64,000 nucleotides of DNA, taken from an uncultured Flavobacteriaceae bacterium. Lineage in GTDB: Bacteria > Bacteroidota > Bacteroidia > Flavobacteriales > Flavobacteriaceae. The stretch is taken from the NCBI GenBank assembly GCA_938011315.1, contig CALLUG010000018.1, positions 1 to 64,000 on the forward strand, in the 5' to 3' direction. Positions 45,445 through 53,883 of the stretch are shown here, in pieces. The notes below the pieces were generated by a model. It was not told the origin of the DNA. It made no database searches and saw only the letters and a list, made by a program, of their open reading frames with translations. The position numbers and the translations under genes were made by a program. The first letter of the stretch is position 1. Every line of letters begins with the position of its first letter.

Positions 45445-47067
45445 ATGAAAATGAAATTAAAATCAATTAAGCAAACCATAATCCCATTTGCTTCTGCAAT
45501 GCTCTTTTACGGTTGTGGGACTACTGCGCCAATACTTTCTACCCCCATAGAAAATATAGATAAAATTCCTACTAAATTTTCTGAACTTACACCAACAGAA
45601 AAACAAACTTGGGGACATTTAGACCTTGTAAAAGATACGATTCCAGGTATGAGCGTTAACAAGGCTTATAAGGAAATTATAAAAGCTAATAAAGGACTTA
45701 CAACTATTGTTGCCGTTATGGATTCTGGGATAGATATTGACCACGAAGATCTAGACGATGTTATTTGGGTCAATAAAGGCGAAATCCCTAATAATGGAAA
45801 AGACGACGACAATAATGGCTATATTGACGACGTAAACGGATGGAATTTTCTAGGCGAGGGTTACAATGAGCAATTAGAAATCACACGAATTTTGGCTAAA
45901 GGAGATACAAATGCTCCTAATTATGAAAAGGCAAAAACCACTTACGAATCGCAAAGGCAACTTTTGGAGCGCAATCTAGAACGAACCAACCAAACCATAA
46001 CACTACTCGTAGCCTCTGATAAAGCAATTTCAAAACATTTAGGGAAAAAAGAATACACCCAGTATGATGTAAATGCTATAAAAACTACCGATCAAGCCCT
46101 GTTACAACACAAAGGCATTATTACTCAAATTTTTGGTTTTGGAATAGGTACCGTAACAGAAACTTTAGATGCTATAAAAGGTCAAACAAAATCAATTAAT
46201 GATAGACTAAATTACCACTTGGGTAAAAACTTTAAAGGAAGAAAAACTGGAGATAACCCAGATAATCTTAATCAAAAATTTTATGGTAATGCTAATGTAA
46301 AACCGTCGCTTAAAACAGAAAGTCACGGCACCCATGTTGCGGGTATTATTGCTTCCGAGCGTAATAATGGTAAAGGCGTAAATGGTGTTGCTAATAATGT
46401 ACAAATTATGCCTATACGAGTCGTTCCCGATGGAGACGAGTATGATAAAGATGTTGCATTAGGCATTAGGTATGCTGCAGATAATGGTGCAAAAATTATT
46501 AATATGAGTTTCGGAAAAGATTTTTCACCACATAACGATTGGGTAAGAGACGCCATAGTGTATGCAGAATCTAAAGATGTTCTTATTGTTAATGCGGCAG
46601 GAAATGATAGTAAAAATATAGATTTTGAGCCAAGTTTTCCAGACGATACCTTCAACGGCACTGAAGTAGCAAATAATGTTATAACCGTCGGATCTTTAGA
46701 TGCTAAATATGGCTCTAACCTAGTTTCAGACTTTTCAAATTACGGAAAAGCTAATGTAGATGTGTTTGCTCCTGGAGGTGCAATTTACTCTACCTTTCCG
46801 GAAAATGAATATCAAACTATTGGAGGCACTTCTATGGCAGCACCCGCAACAGCAGGAGTAGCGGCATTAATACGTTCATTTTATCCAAAACTAAAAGCAA
46901 GTGAGGTTAAACAAATTATTTTAGACTCAGGGGTTAGTATTCCAACCAAAGTTGTTGTGGGTGGTGATCCAAATAATGTAAGTGCTTTTCAAGAATTATC
47001 AAAATCTGGAAAAATGGTTAACGCATACAACGCATTGCTATTAGCAGAAAAAAGAGCTAAAAAATAA
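45445..47067 (+). CDS. S8 (subtilisin-like) serine peptidase, lipoprotein
   Basis: A 540-residue secreted peptidase. Start set at ATG 45445 (or 45451), because an ATG at 45421 would place an acidic stretch before the signal peptide and lie inside the preceding gene. Signal with lipobox AMLFYGC. Catalytic triad: Asp93 (VMDSGIDIDHEDLDD), His294 (ESHGTHVAGIIA), Ser463 (GGTSMAAPATAGVAAL). Asp and His are about 200 residues apart; the long insert (about 120-280) is charged and helical. Probably degrades or processes proteins outside the inner membrane. The M1 peptidase gene follows after 13 bases. Confidence 0.9.
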   Translation: MKMKLKSIKQTIIPFASAMLFYGCGTTAPILSTPIENIDKIPTKFSELTPTEKQTWGHLDLVKDTIPGMSVNKAYKEIIKANKGLTTIVAVMDSGIDIDHEDLDDVIWVNKGEIPNNGKDDDNNGYIDDVNGWNFLGEGYNEQLEITRILAKGDTNAPNYEKAKTTYESQRQLLERNLERTNQTITLLVASDKAISKHLGKKEYTQYDVNAIKTTDQALLQHKGIITQIFGFGIGTVTETLDAIKGQTKSINDRLNYHLGKNFKGRKTGDNPDNLNQKFYGNANVKPSLKTESHGTHVAGIIASERNNGKGVNGVANNVQIMPIRVVPDGDEYDKDVALGIRYAADNGAKIINMSFGKDFSPHNDWVRDAIVYAESKDVLIVNAAGNDSKNIDFEPSFPDDTFNGTEVANNVITVGSLDAKYGSNLVSDFSNYGKANVDVFAPGGAIYSTFPENEYQTIGGTSMAAPATAGVAALIRSFYPKLKASEVKQIILDSGVSIPTKVVVGGDPNNVSAFQELSKSGKMVNAYNALLLAEKRAKK

Positions 47068-47080
47068 ACACAAGCAAATT

Positions 47081-48850
47081 ATGAAAATACTAGGATACTT
47101 ATTTTTAACTTTAGGAACAATTCTCCCTTGTAATGCTCTAAGGCAACAAGCGCAAGGTTACTGGCAACAACATGTCGATTACAAAATGGAAATTGATATG
47201 GATGTTGATACTTATCAATATAAAGGCAAACAAACCTTAGTATACACCAACAATTCTCCCGATGTATTAAACCGTGTGTACTATCACTTATACTTTAATG
47301 CTTTTCAACCCGGAAGTGAAATGGATGTGCGCTCTCGTACTATTGCTGACCCCGACAGAAGAGTAAAAGACCGTATTGCTAAGCTTCAGCCTAATGAAAT
47401 TGGATATATTAAAGTAAACAAACTATCGCAAAACGGAAAATCAATTGCTTACGAAACTGTAGGAACAATCTTAGAGGTGCAACTAAACAAACCTATACAA
47501 CCAGGTGAGAAAGTAACCTTTAAAATGGATTTTGACGCACAAGTTCCTACTCAAATTCGTCGCTCTGGAAGAAATAGTGCCGAAGGTGTATCCTTATCAA
47601 TGTCGCAATGGTATCCCAAACTCGCCGAATACGATTTTGAAGGTTGGCATGCAGATCCATATATAGGTAGAGAATTTCATGGTGTTTGGGGTGATTTTGA
47701 TGTAAAGTTAACCATCGATAAAGATTATGTTGTAGGCGCTACAGGTTATCTTCAAGGTACACCAAAGGTAAAACGAGGAAAAAAAACATTACATTTTGTA
47801 GCACCAAAAGTTCATGATTTTACATGGGCAGCAGACCCAGATTATATTCACGATACAATGCAAGTACCCAACGGACCAATGTTGCATTTTTATTACAAAA
47901 AAGACTTGCCAGCACAATACCTAAAAAACTGGAAAGACTTACAACCAAAAACTATAGAATTAATGCAGTATTTTTCAGAAAATATAGGAAAATATCCTTA
48001 CGATCAATACTCAGTAATACAAGGTGGAGATGGTGGTATGGAGTATGCCATGAGTACACTAATTACAGGAAAAAGAAATTTTAACAGCCTACTGGGTGTT
48101 ACGGCTCATGAGTTAGCACACACTTGGTTTCAGTTTTTATTAGCGTCGAACGAAGCAAAACATGAATGGTTGGACGAAGGTTTTACAAGCTATATATCGG
48201 CACTAGCGATGGATACCTTTAGAGCAGAACCCCAAAAAAATCCACTTTCAGGATCTTACGGTAGTTACTTCAATTTAGTTGCCTCAGGACAAGAACAACC
48301 CCTAACAACTCATGCAGATCGTTACGCCCTTAATAGAGCTTATGGAGCAGCCGCATATAGTAAAGGCGCAGTGTTTTTGGCACAATTAGGGTATGTTATA
48401 GGCGAGGACAATTTAAAAAAAACAATTAAAAAATACTTTACAGATTTCTCGTTTAAGCATCCTAAACCTCTAGACATTGTACGTACTGCAGAGCGTGTTA
48501 CTAATTTTGAATTGGACTGGTACTTAATAGATTTTGCACAAACAACCAATACTGTAGACTATGCTATAAAAACCATAAACGGAACATCAATAACTTTAGA
48601 ACGTGTAGGTTTGATGCCAATGCCTATAGATTTGTTAGTGACATACACCGATGGAACTTCAGAAAATTTTTATATCCCATTACAAATGATGCGTGGTGAA
48701 AAACCAACAACAGCAACAATTATTAAAGATTGGGCTTGGGCATACCCAACGTATACGTTTCAAACCTCCAAAGCAGTTGCTTCGGTACAAATTGACCCCT
48801 CTGAACTTATGGCAGATGTTGATAAAAAAAATAATAAATTAACAAACTAA
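47081..48850 (+). CDS. M1 family aminopeptidase
   Basis: A 589-residue zinc peptidase. Signal peptide at about 1-19 (ILPCNA). Zinc site HELAHTWFQ (about 342-350) with the third ligand Glu in HEWLDEGFTSY. The upstream substrate motif reads GGDGGMEYAMST in place of GAMEN. Likely trims peptides in the periplasm, perhaps together with the co-transcribed S8 peptidase. Confidence 0.9.
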   Translation: MKILGYLFLTLGTILPCNALRQQAQGYWQQHVDYKMEIDMDVDTYQYKGKQTLVYTNNSPDVLNRVYYHLYFNAFQPGSEMDVRSRTIADPDRRVKDRIAKLQPNEIGYIKVNKLSQNGKSIAYETVGTILEVQLNKPIQPGEKVTFKMDFDAQVPTQIRRSGRNSAEGVSLSMSQWYPKLAEYDFEGWHADPYIGREFHGVWGDFDVKLTIDKDYVVGATGYLQGTPKVKRGKKTLHFVAPKVHDFTWAADPDYIHDTMQVPNGPMLHFYYKKDLPAQYLKNWKDLQPKTIELMQYFSENIGKYPYDQYSVIQGGDGGMEYAMSTLITGKRNFNSLLGVTAHELAHTWFQFLLASNEAKHEWLDEGFTSYISALAMDTFRAEPQKNPLSGSYGSYFNLVASGQEQPLTTHADRYALNRAYGAAAYSKGAVFLAQLGYVIGEDNLKKTIKKYFTDFSFKHPKPLDIVRTAERVTNFELDWYLIDFAQTTNTVDYAIKTINGTSITLERVGLMPMPIDLLVTYTDGTSENFYIPLQMMRGEKPTTATIIKDWAWAYPTYTFQTSKAVASVQIDPSELMADVDKKNNKLTN

Positions 48851-48958
48851 TATAGAAGAAATTCTATCGCTTAAATAACTTTATAACGCCAATACGTGTT
48901 AATCCAAACTTTTGTTTTGTATTAACACTTATTGGCATTTATTTTAGCTACAAAAAAG

Positions 48959-48966
48959 TATCTTTG
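48959..48966 (+). promoter_or_regulatory. truA promoter -7 element (TATCTTTG)
   Basis: A perfect TAnnTTTG, 31 nt before GTG 48998. It lies downstream of the alternative TTG at 48932 and so excludes that start. Confidence 0.55.
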
Positions 48967-48997
48967 TTGTATAATTGATAAAAGCAGAGAGAAAACA

Positions 48998-49744
48998 GTG
49001 AGGTATTTTATCGAGTTTTCCTACAATGGTAAGGCATATCATGGATGGCAGAACCAACCCAATACAATTACAGTGCAGGATACTTTAGAAAAAGCACTGA
49101 GTTTATTACTAAGAACCCCTACTAACGTCTATGGAGCAGGACGCACAGATGCAGGAGTACATGCCTTGCAAATGTTTGCACATTTTGATACCTCTATAGT
49201 TTTTAAAACAGTAGCATTAGCCTATAAACTCAATGCACTACTTCCAAATGATATTGCAATTCATAATATAATTTTGGTCAAAAACGATGCACATGCTCGC
49301 TTTGATGCCATAAGTAGAGAATATAATTACAGAATAACAACTAAAAAAAATGTATTTTCTTATAATAACGCTTATTACCTAAGAGCAGACTTAGACATTG
49401 AGAAAATGAATACAGCAAGCAAACTGCTATTTGATTATCAGGATTTTCAATGTTTTTCCAAAACCAATACCGATGTAAATACCTATAATTGCACCATAAT
49501 GAAAGCAGAGTGGACACAACATCATCAAGAATTGGTATTTACAATTAAAGCCAACCGATTTTTACGAAATATGGTAAGAGCTATTGTTGGGACATTAATT
49601 AATATTGGATTACAAAAAATTACCATAAATGAGTTACATACGATTATTAAGTCCAAAAACAGAGCTAAAGCAGGAGCATCGGTACCAGGCTATGCCTTAT
49701 ATTTGTCTAAAATTGAATACCCTAACACATTAATGATTAGTTAA
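48998..49744 (+). CDS. truA: tRNA pseudouridine synthase A (canonical), GTG start
   Basis: A 248-residue TruA, the usual family length when started at GTG 48998 (VRYFIEFSYNGKAYHGWQ). Catalytic Asp in GAGRTDAGVHAL (about 51), then FDAISREYNYRI, and the C-terminal NRFLRNMVRAIVGTL. It makes pseudouridine at positions 38-40 of tRNAs. Its stop overlaps the ATG of the ABC gene by one base. A divergent paralogue is at 31108-31896. Confidence 0.95.
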   Translation: MRYFIEFSYNGKAYHGWQNQPNTITVQDTLEKALSLLLRTPTNVYGAGRTDAGVHALQMFAHFDTSIVFKTVALAYKLNALLPNDIAIHNIILVKNDAHARFDAISREYNYRITTKKNVFSYNNAYYLRADLDIEKMNTASKLLFDYQDFQCFSKTNTDVNTYNCTIMKAEWTQHHQELVFTIKANRFLRNMVRAIVGTLINIGLQKITINELHTIIKSKNRAKAGASVPGYALYLSKIEYPNTLMIS

Positions 49745-51513
49745 TGAGCAAAAAGAAAGAAAAAGTTTTTGATAGTGTGCTTTTTAAACGCTTATTTCAA
49801 TTTATTAAGCCCTATCAATTTATTTTTTATGTTGCGTTTTTTACAGTAATCGGACTATCTGCTTTTGGAGCTGCAAGACCTTATGTGCTTAAATTGGCGA
49901 TAGATAATAATATTGCAGATAAAGTTTATGAAGGATTTTTGTTTTATACATTAGTTATTCTTTCATTATTAATTTTAGAAGTAATATGTAACCTACTCTT
50001 TATTTACTATGCAAGTTGGCTAGGACAAACCGTTGTAAGAGATATTCGAATAAAATTATTCAAGCACATTTTAAAATTTAAAATGGAATACTACAATAAC
50101 TCATCTGTAGGGGTATTAATTACAAGAGCTGTGTCAGATATGGAGCGTATTGCAGATATTTTTGGACAAGGGTTATTTATGATTTTTAGCGATTTACTAA
50201 AAATGACTGTTGTTGGTAGTGTGATGCTTTATATCAATTGGCGACTCAGTGTTATTGTATTTATAACCTTACCATTAGTTATTATTGCAACGAAAATTTT
50301 TCAACGTTACATGAAAAAAGCTTTTGAAGAGGTAAGGGCGGAGGTGTCCAACTTAAACTCATTTGTTCAAGAGCGTGTTACGGGGATGAAAATTTTACAG
50401 TTGTTTACCCGTGAATCTATTGAATATAAAAATTTTAAAGCCATTAATGAGCGTCATAAAAAAGGCTGGTTAAAAACGGTATGGTATAACTCTGTGTTTT
50501 TCCCAATTGCGGAGTTGTTGTCTTCTGTGGCTTTAGGGTTAATTGTTTGGTACGGAGGCTACGATATTGTATTAAATACGACCATTACTAGCCTAGGTGA
50601 TATTACTGCTTTTGTGATGTTTACACCAATGATATTTAGACCACTGCATCAAATAGCCAATAAGTTTAACACCCTAATTATGGGTATGGTTGCTGCCGAT
50701 AGAGTGTTTAAAATTATAGACACAACAGCACATATAGATGATGATGGGAGTGTTATTGCAGCACAATTAAAAGGTGATATTTCTTTTAAAAATGTCTCTT
50801 TTTCGTATGTAAAAGATGAAGCCGTTTTAAACGATATTTCTTTCAATGTAGAAGCTGGATCCACAGTTGCTATTGTTGGCTCTACAGGGGCTGGAAAATC
50901 GACTATTATTAATTTACTAAATCGATTTTACGATATTAACTCAGGAACAATTCTTATTGATGATACCGATATACAAACGATAACCTTAAGATCTTTAAGG
51001 CAGCAAATTGCCGTAGTATTACAAGATGTATTTTTGTTTGCCGATACAATTTTAAATAATATAACCTTACATGATCCTAATATTTCTGAAAGTCAAGTTA
51101 TAGACGCTGCAAAGCAAATAGGAATTCATGAGTTTATACTAAGCTTACCCAATGGATATAATTATAATGTTAAAGAACGAGGCACTATGCTATCGTCTGG
51201 ACAACGCCAATTAATCTCGTTTTTACGTGCTTATGTTACAAACCCTAGTATTTTAGTTTTAGATGAAGCTACCTCGTCTATAGACTCTTATTCGGAACAA
51301 TTACTACAAGACGCTACAAGCAAAATAACAAAAGGGCGTACCTCAATCGTTATTGCACATCGCTTAGCAACTATAAAAAAAGCAGATCGTATTATTGTAA
51401 TGGACTCGGGAAACATAGTAGAACAAGGGACGCATAATGACCTTTTAAATATTGAACAAGGGTATTACAAAAACTTGTATGAAGTACAGTTTTTAGAGGA
51501 AAATACAATTTAG
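49744..51513 (+). CDS. ABC exporter, fused permease and ATPase (MsbA/MdlB-like)
   Basis: A 589-residue half-transporter. Membrane domain with about six helices (about 20-310), then an ATPase: Walker A VGSTGAGKST (about 378), signature LSSGQRQLISFLRAY (about 484), Walker B ILVLDEATSSID, and H-loop IVIAHRLATI. Functions as a dimer exporting lipid or drug-like substrate; which one is unknown. Coupled to truA by a 1-base overlap. Confidence 0.92.
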   Translation: MSKKKEKVFDSVLFKRLFQFIKPYQFIFYVAFFTVIGLSAFGAARPYVLKLAIDNNIADKVYEGFLFYTLVILSLLILEVICNLLFIYYASWLGQTVVRDIRIKLFKHILKFKMEYYNNSSVGVLITRAVSDMERIADIFGQGLFMIFSDLLKMTVVGSVMLYINWRLSVIVFITLPLVIIATKIFQRYMKKAFEEVRAEVSNLNSFVQERVTGMKILQLFTRESIEYKNFKAINERHKKGWLKTVWYNSVFFPIAELLSSVALGLIVWYGGYDIVLNTTITSLGDITAFVMFTPMIFRPLHQIANKFNTLIMGMVAADRVFKIIDTTAHIDDDGSVIAAQLKGDISFKNVSFSYVKDEAVLNDISFNVEAGSTVAIVGSTGAGKSTIINLLNRFYDINSGTILIDDTDIQTITLRSLRQQIAVVLQDVFLFADTILNNITLHDPNISESQVIDAAKQIGIHEFILSLPNGYNYNVKERGTMLSSGQRQLISFLRAYVTNPSILVLDEATSSIDSYSEQLLQDATSKITKGRTSIVIAHRLATIKKADRIIVMDSGNIVEQGTHNDLLNIEQGYYKNLYEVQFLEENTI

Positions 51514-51547
51514 TATATTGTAACAGATGTAGAGTTTAATTTATAGA

Positions 51548-51668
51548 ATGAAATATTGTCCTTATTGGGGTATAACAATAAATATGGCTTTTCTAAGACA
51601 GTTTTTCGTGTACAACTGGTGGTAACGTTGTATGCAGCACAAAGAAAGACGGAACGAAGACAATAAAA
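51548..51668 (+). pseudogene. Relic of an NVEALA-like peptide gene
   Basis: This stretch aligns with the 3' half of the peptide gene at 53579-53842: both have TATTGTCCTTATTGG-like DNA (CPYW), a middle that differs, then a shared TACAACTGGTGGTAAC and TGCAGCACAAAGAAAGACGG AACGAAGACAATAAAATAA. One base is missing in the middle, which brings a stop (TGG TGG TAA) into the frame. The 5' half with the signal peptide is gone. It lies directly after the ABC exporter gene. Confidence 0.8.
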
Positions 51669-51677
51669 TAAAAAAAC

Positions 51678-51708
51678 AAACCCACTTAACAAAATACCAC
51701 GTGGGTTT
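51678..51708 (+). terminator. Hairpin of the relic unit
   Basis: AAACCCAC (51678-51685) pairs perfectly with GTGGGTTT (51701-51708). It corresponds to the hairpin at 53849-53880, with an A-U pair where the other has G-U. Confidence 0.7.
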
Positions 51709-51776
51709 ATAATAACAATACCTTAAAGCCAATAATATTAATATTTGTTTGTTTATCTCGTAAAGAGCGTTTTAAA
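51709..51776 (+). pseudogene. Relic 5' end of a beta-propeller lipoprotein gene
   Basis: CTTAAAGCCAATAATATTAA TATTTGTTTGTTTATCT then CGTAAAGAGCG matches the start of the lipoprotein gene at 53884 (signal peptide and lipobox region). The start codon has become ATA, about 18 bases are missing, and the lipobox Cys codon TGT is CGT. The match stops at the 3' end of the reverse-strand gene at 51777. Confidence 0.75.
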
Positions 51777-52949
51777 TCACTTCTCATACAGGGTTTCTAC
51801 TTTAAAAATTATATATTGAATTTCATTTTCAATTACTTGGTCTTTAAGTTTAAAATAGAGTTGTTTATTATAAACAAACCCACTATAAAGGTTAATATTA
51901 TCTGGTAGGTCTAAATAAGTGATGTCTTTAGTGTCTAAATTCACTACAGCTAAGGCAAGTCCTTTCTGCTCTCGTTCTTCTTGATTGTTATTTTGATTAA
52001 CTATAACTTCAGAGGCGCCTTTATTTAAAATGCGGAACATATAGTTTTGATCATCTGAAATATCTAAAAAAAGATTAGTATACGTAGGGCGTTGTTCATT
52101 TTTATATTTACTACGCTTAAATTGATCAAAATAAGACCTGTTATCTGCCAATTTAACAGCATCATTTCCTGTAAATATTTTGTCAATTAATTTCTCGTCT
52201 TTATAGACATAAACAGTATCAGATATTGGCGTGGTTGCATATATATTATCTTCATGGCGATTAAACGATAACCCCATTACAACAATCATACCTTCTTTAA
52301 GTGTTTCTTGCTTTAGTTTATTAATCTCTTCGTAATTATAAACTATCTCATCTTCCTTTAAATAAGTTGTTATCACAGAATCCATAGTTATGGGTAAGGT
52401 CGCTAATAAATTAGGTGCAGTTTTAGTGAAGTAGGTTGTAATGCCTGTATGTAATTGATTGTTTTTAAAATAGGTTGCTTTACTCAGTGAAAGTAGTATT
52501 TGCCCTTCAGAGATACCTTCACCAACGTTAGCTTTAAAACGATTGTGTATTAATACATTTCCATCCCCATTAATGAGGTAATGATCTCTTTGACCTGTTA
52601 TAAAAATTGAATCTAGATTATGTATGTAGTATGACGGAGATAAATTACCTCCTAAATTAATACCGTTAGGGCCTTCTTTTTCAAGGCTTATTTTCTTTTT
52701 CAAGGCATTTGTTTGTAAGTCATAAATATAGATAGAGAAGTTATTATCATTAAAAAAATGTAAATATGGTTTATTGTTTATACTTTTAAATTCAATATTC
52801 ACATTGAAATTAGTGTCGTCATCTAAAGGTATTGATGTATAGCCAACTTCTATTAATTTTGAATTTAAGGTAGCTGTATTGTCTTTTTTACAAGATAACA
52901 GTAATGTAATTATTGATAATAGAATGCCGATTTGTTTGTACGTTTTCAT
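51777..52949 (-). CDS. DUF4221-type lipoprotein (beta-propeller-like)
   Basis: A 390-residue predicted lipoprotein with lipobox TLLLSC (Cys about 20, followed by KKDN). The mature protein is made of beta-strand repeats (YLHFFNDNNFSIYIYDLQTN; TVYVYKDEKLID; YMFRILNKGASEVIV) and resembles DUF4221 proteins of Bacteroidota, which are thought to be propeller-like. It runs opposite to its neighbours, and its stop abuts the relic of another lipoprotein gene, which suggests that it replaced or disrupted that copy. Function unknown; possibly the same peptide-linked system. Confidence 0.68.
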   Translation of the reverse strand: MKTYKQIGILLSIITLLLSCKKDNTATLNSKLIEVGYTSIPLDDDTNFNVNIEFKSINNKPYLHFFNDNNFSIYIYDLQTNALKKKISLEKEGPNGINLGGNLSPSYYIHNLDSIFITGQRDHYLINGDGNVLIHNRFKANVGEGISEGQILLSLSKATYFKNNQLHTGITTYFTKTAPNLLATLPITMDSVITTYLKEDEIVYNYEEINKLKQETLKEGMIVVMGLSFNRHEDNIYATTPISDTVYVYKDEKLIDKIFTGNDAVKLADNRSYFDQFKRSKYKNEQRPTYTNLFLDISDDQNYMFRILNKGASEVIVNQNNNQEEREQKGLALAVVNLDTKDITYLDLPDNINLYSGFVYNKQLYFKLKDQVIENEIQYIIFKVETLYEK

Positions 52950-52973
52950 TTTTAATTGATTTTGATGATTACT

Positions 52974-53096
52974 CTAATTTAAATAGTATATAACGTTTTT
53001 CATTTTCACTTTAGGGTTCTCTTTTACTGGGAAGTGGATGCCTTCTTTGGTAATTAAAATATCTGTAACCTGTTGTGCATTTAGAAAAAGGATCGC
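52974..53096 (-). pseudogene. Coding-like remnant upstream of the DUF4221 gene
   Basis: A 40-codon open stretch on the minus strand, without a start codon and preceded by TGA, reads ILFLNAQQVTDILITKEGIH followed by FPVKENPKVKMKNVIYYLN and a TAG 24 nt before the lipoprotein ATG. Its composition is protein-like. It is probably the C-terminus of a lost gene; no family recognised. Confidence 0.35.
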
Positions 53097-53129
53097 TCAT
53101 ATGACAAAAATGTCGTATATTTAACTGAA

Positions 53130-53216
53130 TATCAAACAACTAAATATCACAGGCAATTTTATTGAAAATTACGAAATTATTCTTAACAACCTAAAACTAA
53201 TTTGTGAGGATATGTA
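53130..53216 (+). pseudogene. Coding-like remnant
   Basis: A plus-strand stretch without a start codon reads NIKQLNITGNFIENYEIILN then NLKLICEDM and a stop. It may be the end of a decayed gene. The rest of the gap (53217-53578) is very AT-rich and shows nothing further. Confidence 0.25.
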
Positions 53217-53578
53217 GCTTTAAACAAATACGAACTCTTAAGTTAAGCAATTTGCAGCTATTTTATCAATTATAAATGTTTGCGGAGAATCAAATTCGTA
53301 TTAGTACGAGATGTTTAAAATATAAAATTAACAAAAAATTAATTTTTTTTTCTTGTTCTTCAATCTATTTAGATTTGAATGTCTTTGAAAATATTTAAGA
53401 ATTATAGAATTTTTTGAGAGAGTGATTTTTATAAAGATTATATTTTTAGGATAATTGCTTAATTAAGTCAAATCAGTACTGATTTTAAATAGCTTTCTCG
53501 TTATTAATTTAACTCTCTATTTTATTAACATTATAATTGTGGGTAAAAAACTGCAATTACTTAAAACTTTTTAAAATT

Positions 53579-53842
53579 ATGAAAAAAACAGTTCTAACAC
53601 TTTCCTTAATGCTAACTTTAATTTTTGTTGGATTAGGGGGGATTATTCAAAACTCTGAAGCTCAATCTATAGAAAGGGTCGATGAAACAGGGGAATGTGC
53701 CGAAGAAGGTTTGGCTGAAAAACATTGTCCTTATTGGAATATAACACTTAAATTTGATTTTTCTGGAGCAAGCATTTCATATACAACTGGTGGTAACTTT
53801 ATATGCAGCACAAAGAAAGACGGAACGAAGACAATAAAATAA
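53579..53842 (+). CDS. Small secreted Cys-containing peptide, NVEALA-like
   Basis: An 87-residue protein starting at ATG 53579 (MKKTVLTLSLMLTLIFVGLG), preceded by AAACTTTTTAAAATT, very like the sequence before the first peptide gene. An in-frame ATG at 53537 would put 14 odd residues before the signal and is rejected. The hydrophobic segment covers about 4-22, followed by IIQNSEAQSIERVDETGECAEEG, KHCPYW and a C-terminal GGNFICSTKKDGTKTIK; three Cys remain in the mature part. It is followed by a hairpin and, 42 bases on, by a propeller lipoprotein. Function unknown. Confidence 0.75.
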   Translation: MKKTVLTLSLMLTLIFVGLGGIIQNSEAQSIERVDETGECAEEGLAEKHCPYWNITLKFDFSGASISYTTGGNFICSTKKDGTKTIK

Positions 53843-53848
53843 AAAAAC

Positions 53849-53880
53849 AAACCCGCTTTAGCAAAATACTAAGTGGGTTT
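53849..53880 (+). terminator. Hairpin between peptide and lipoprotein genes (attenuator candidate)
   Basis: AAACCCGCTT (53849-53858) pairs with AAGTGGGTTT (53871-53880), including one G-U pair. It begins 6 nt after the peptide stop codon and ends 3 nt before the ATG at 53884. It could act as a leaky terminator or cover the ribosome entry region of the lipoprotein gene. Confidence 0.75.
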
Positions 53881-53883
53881 ATA

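Noticed and set aside
48932-48997. N-terminal extension of truA from TTG 48932
   Set aside because: The extension precedes the promoter at 48959 and makes the protein longer than the family.
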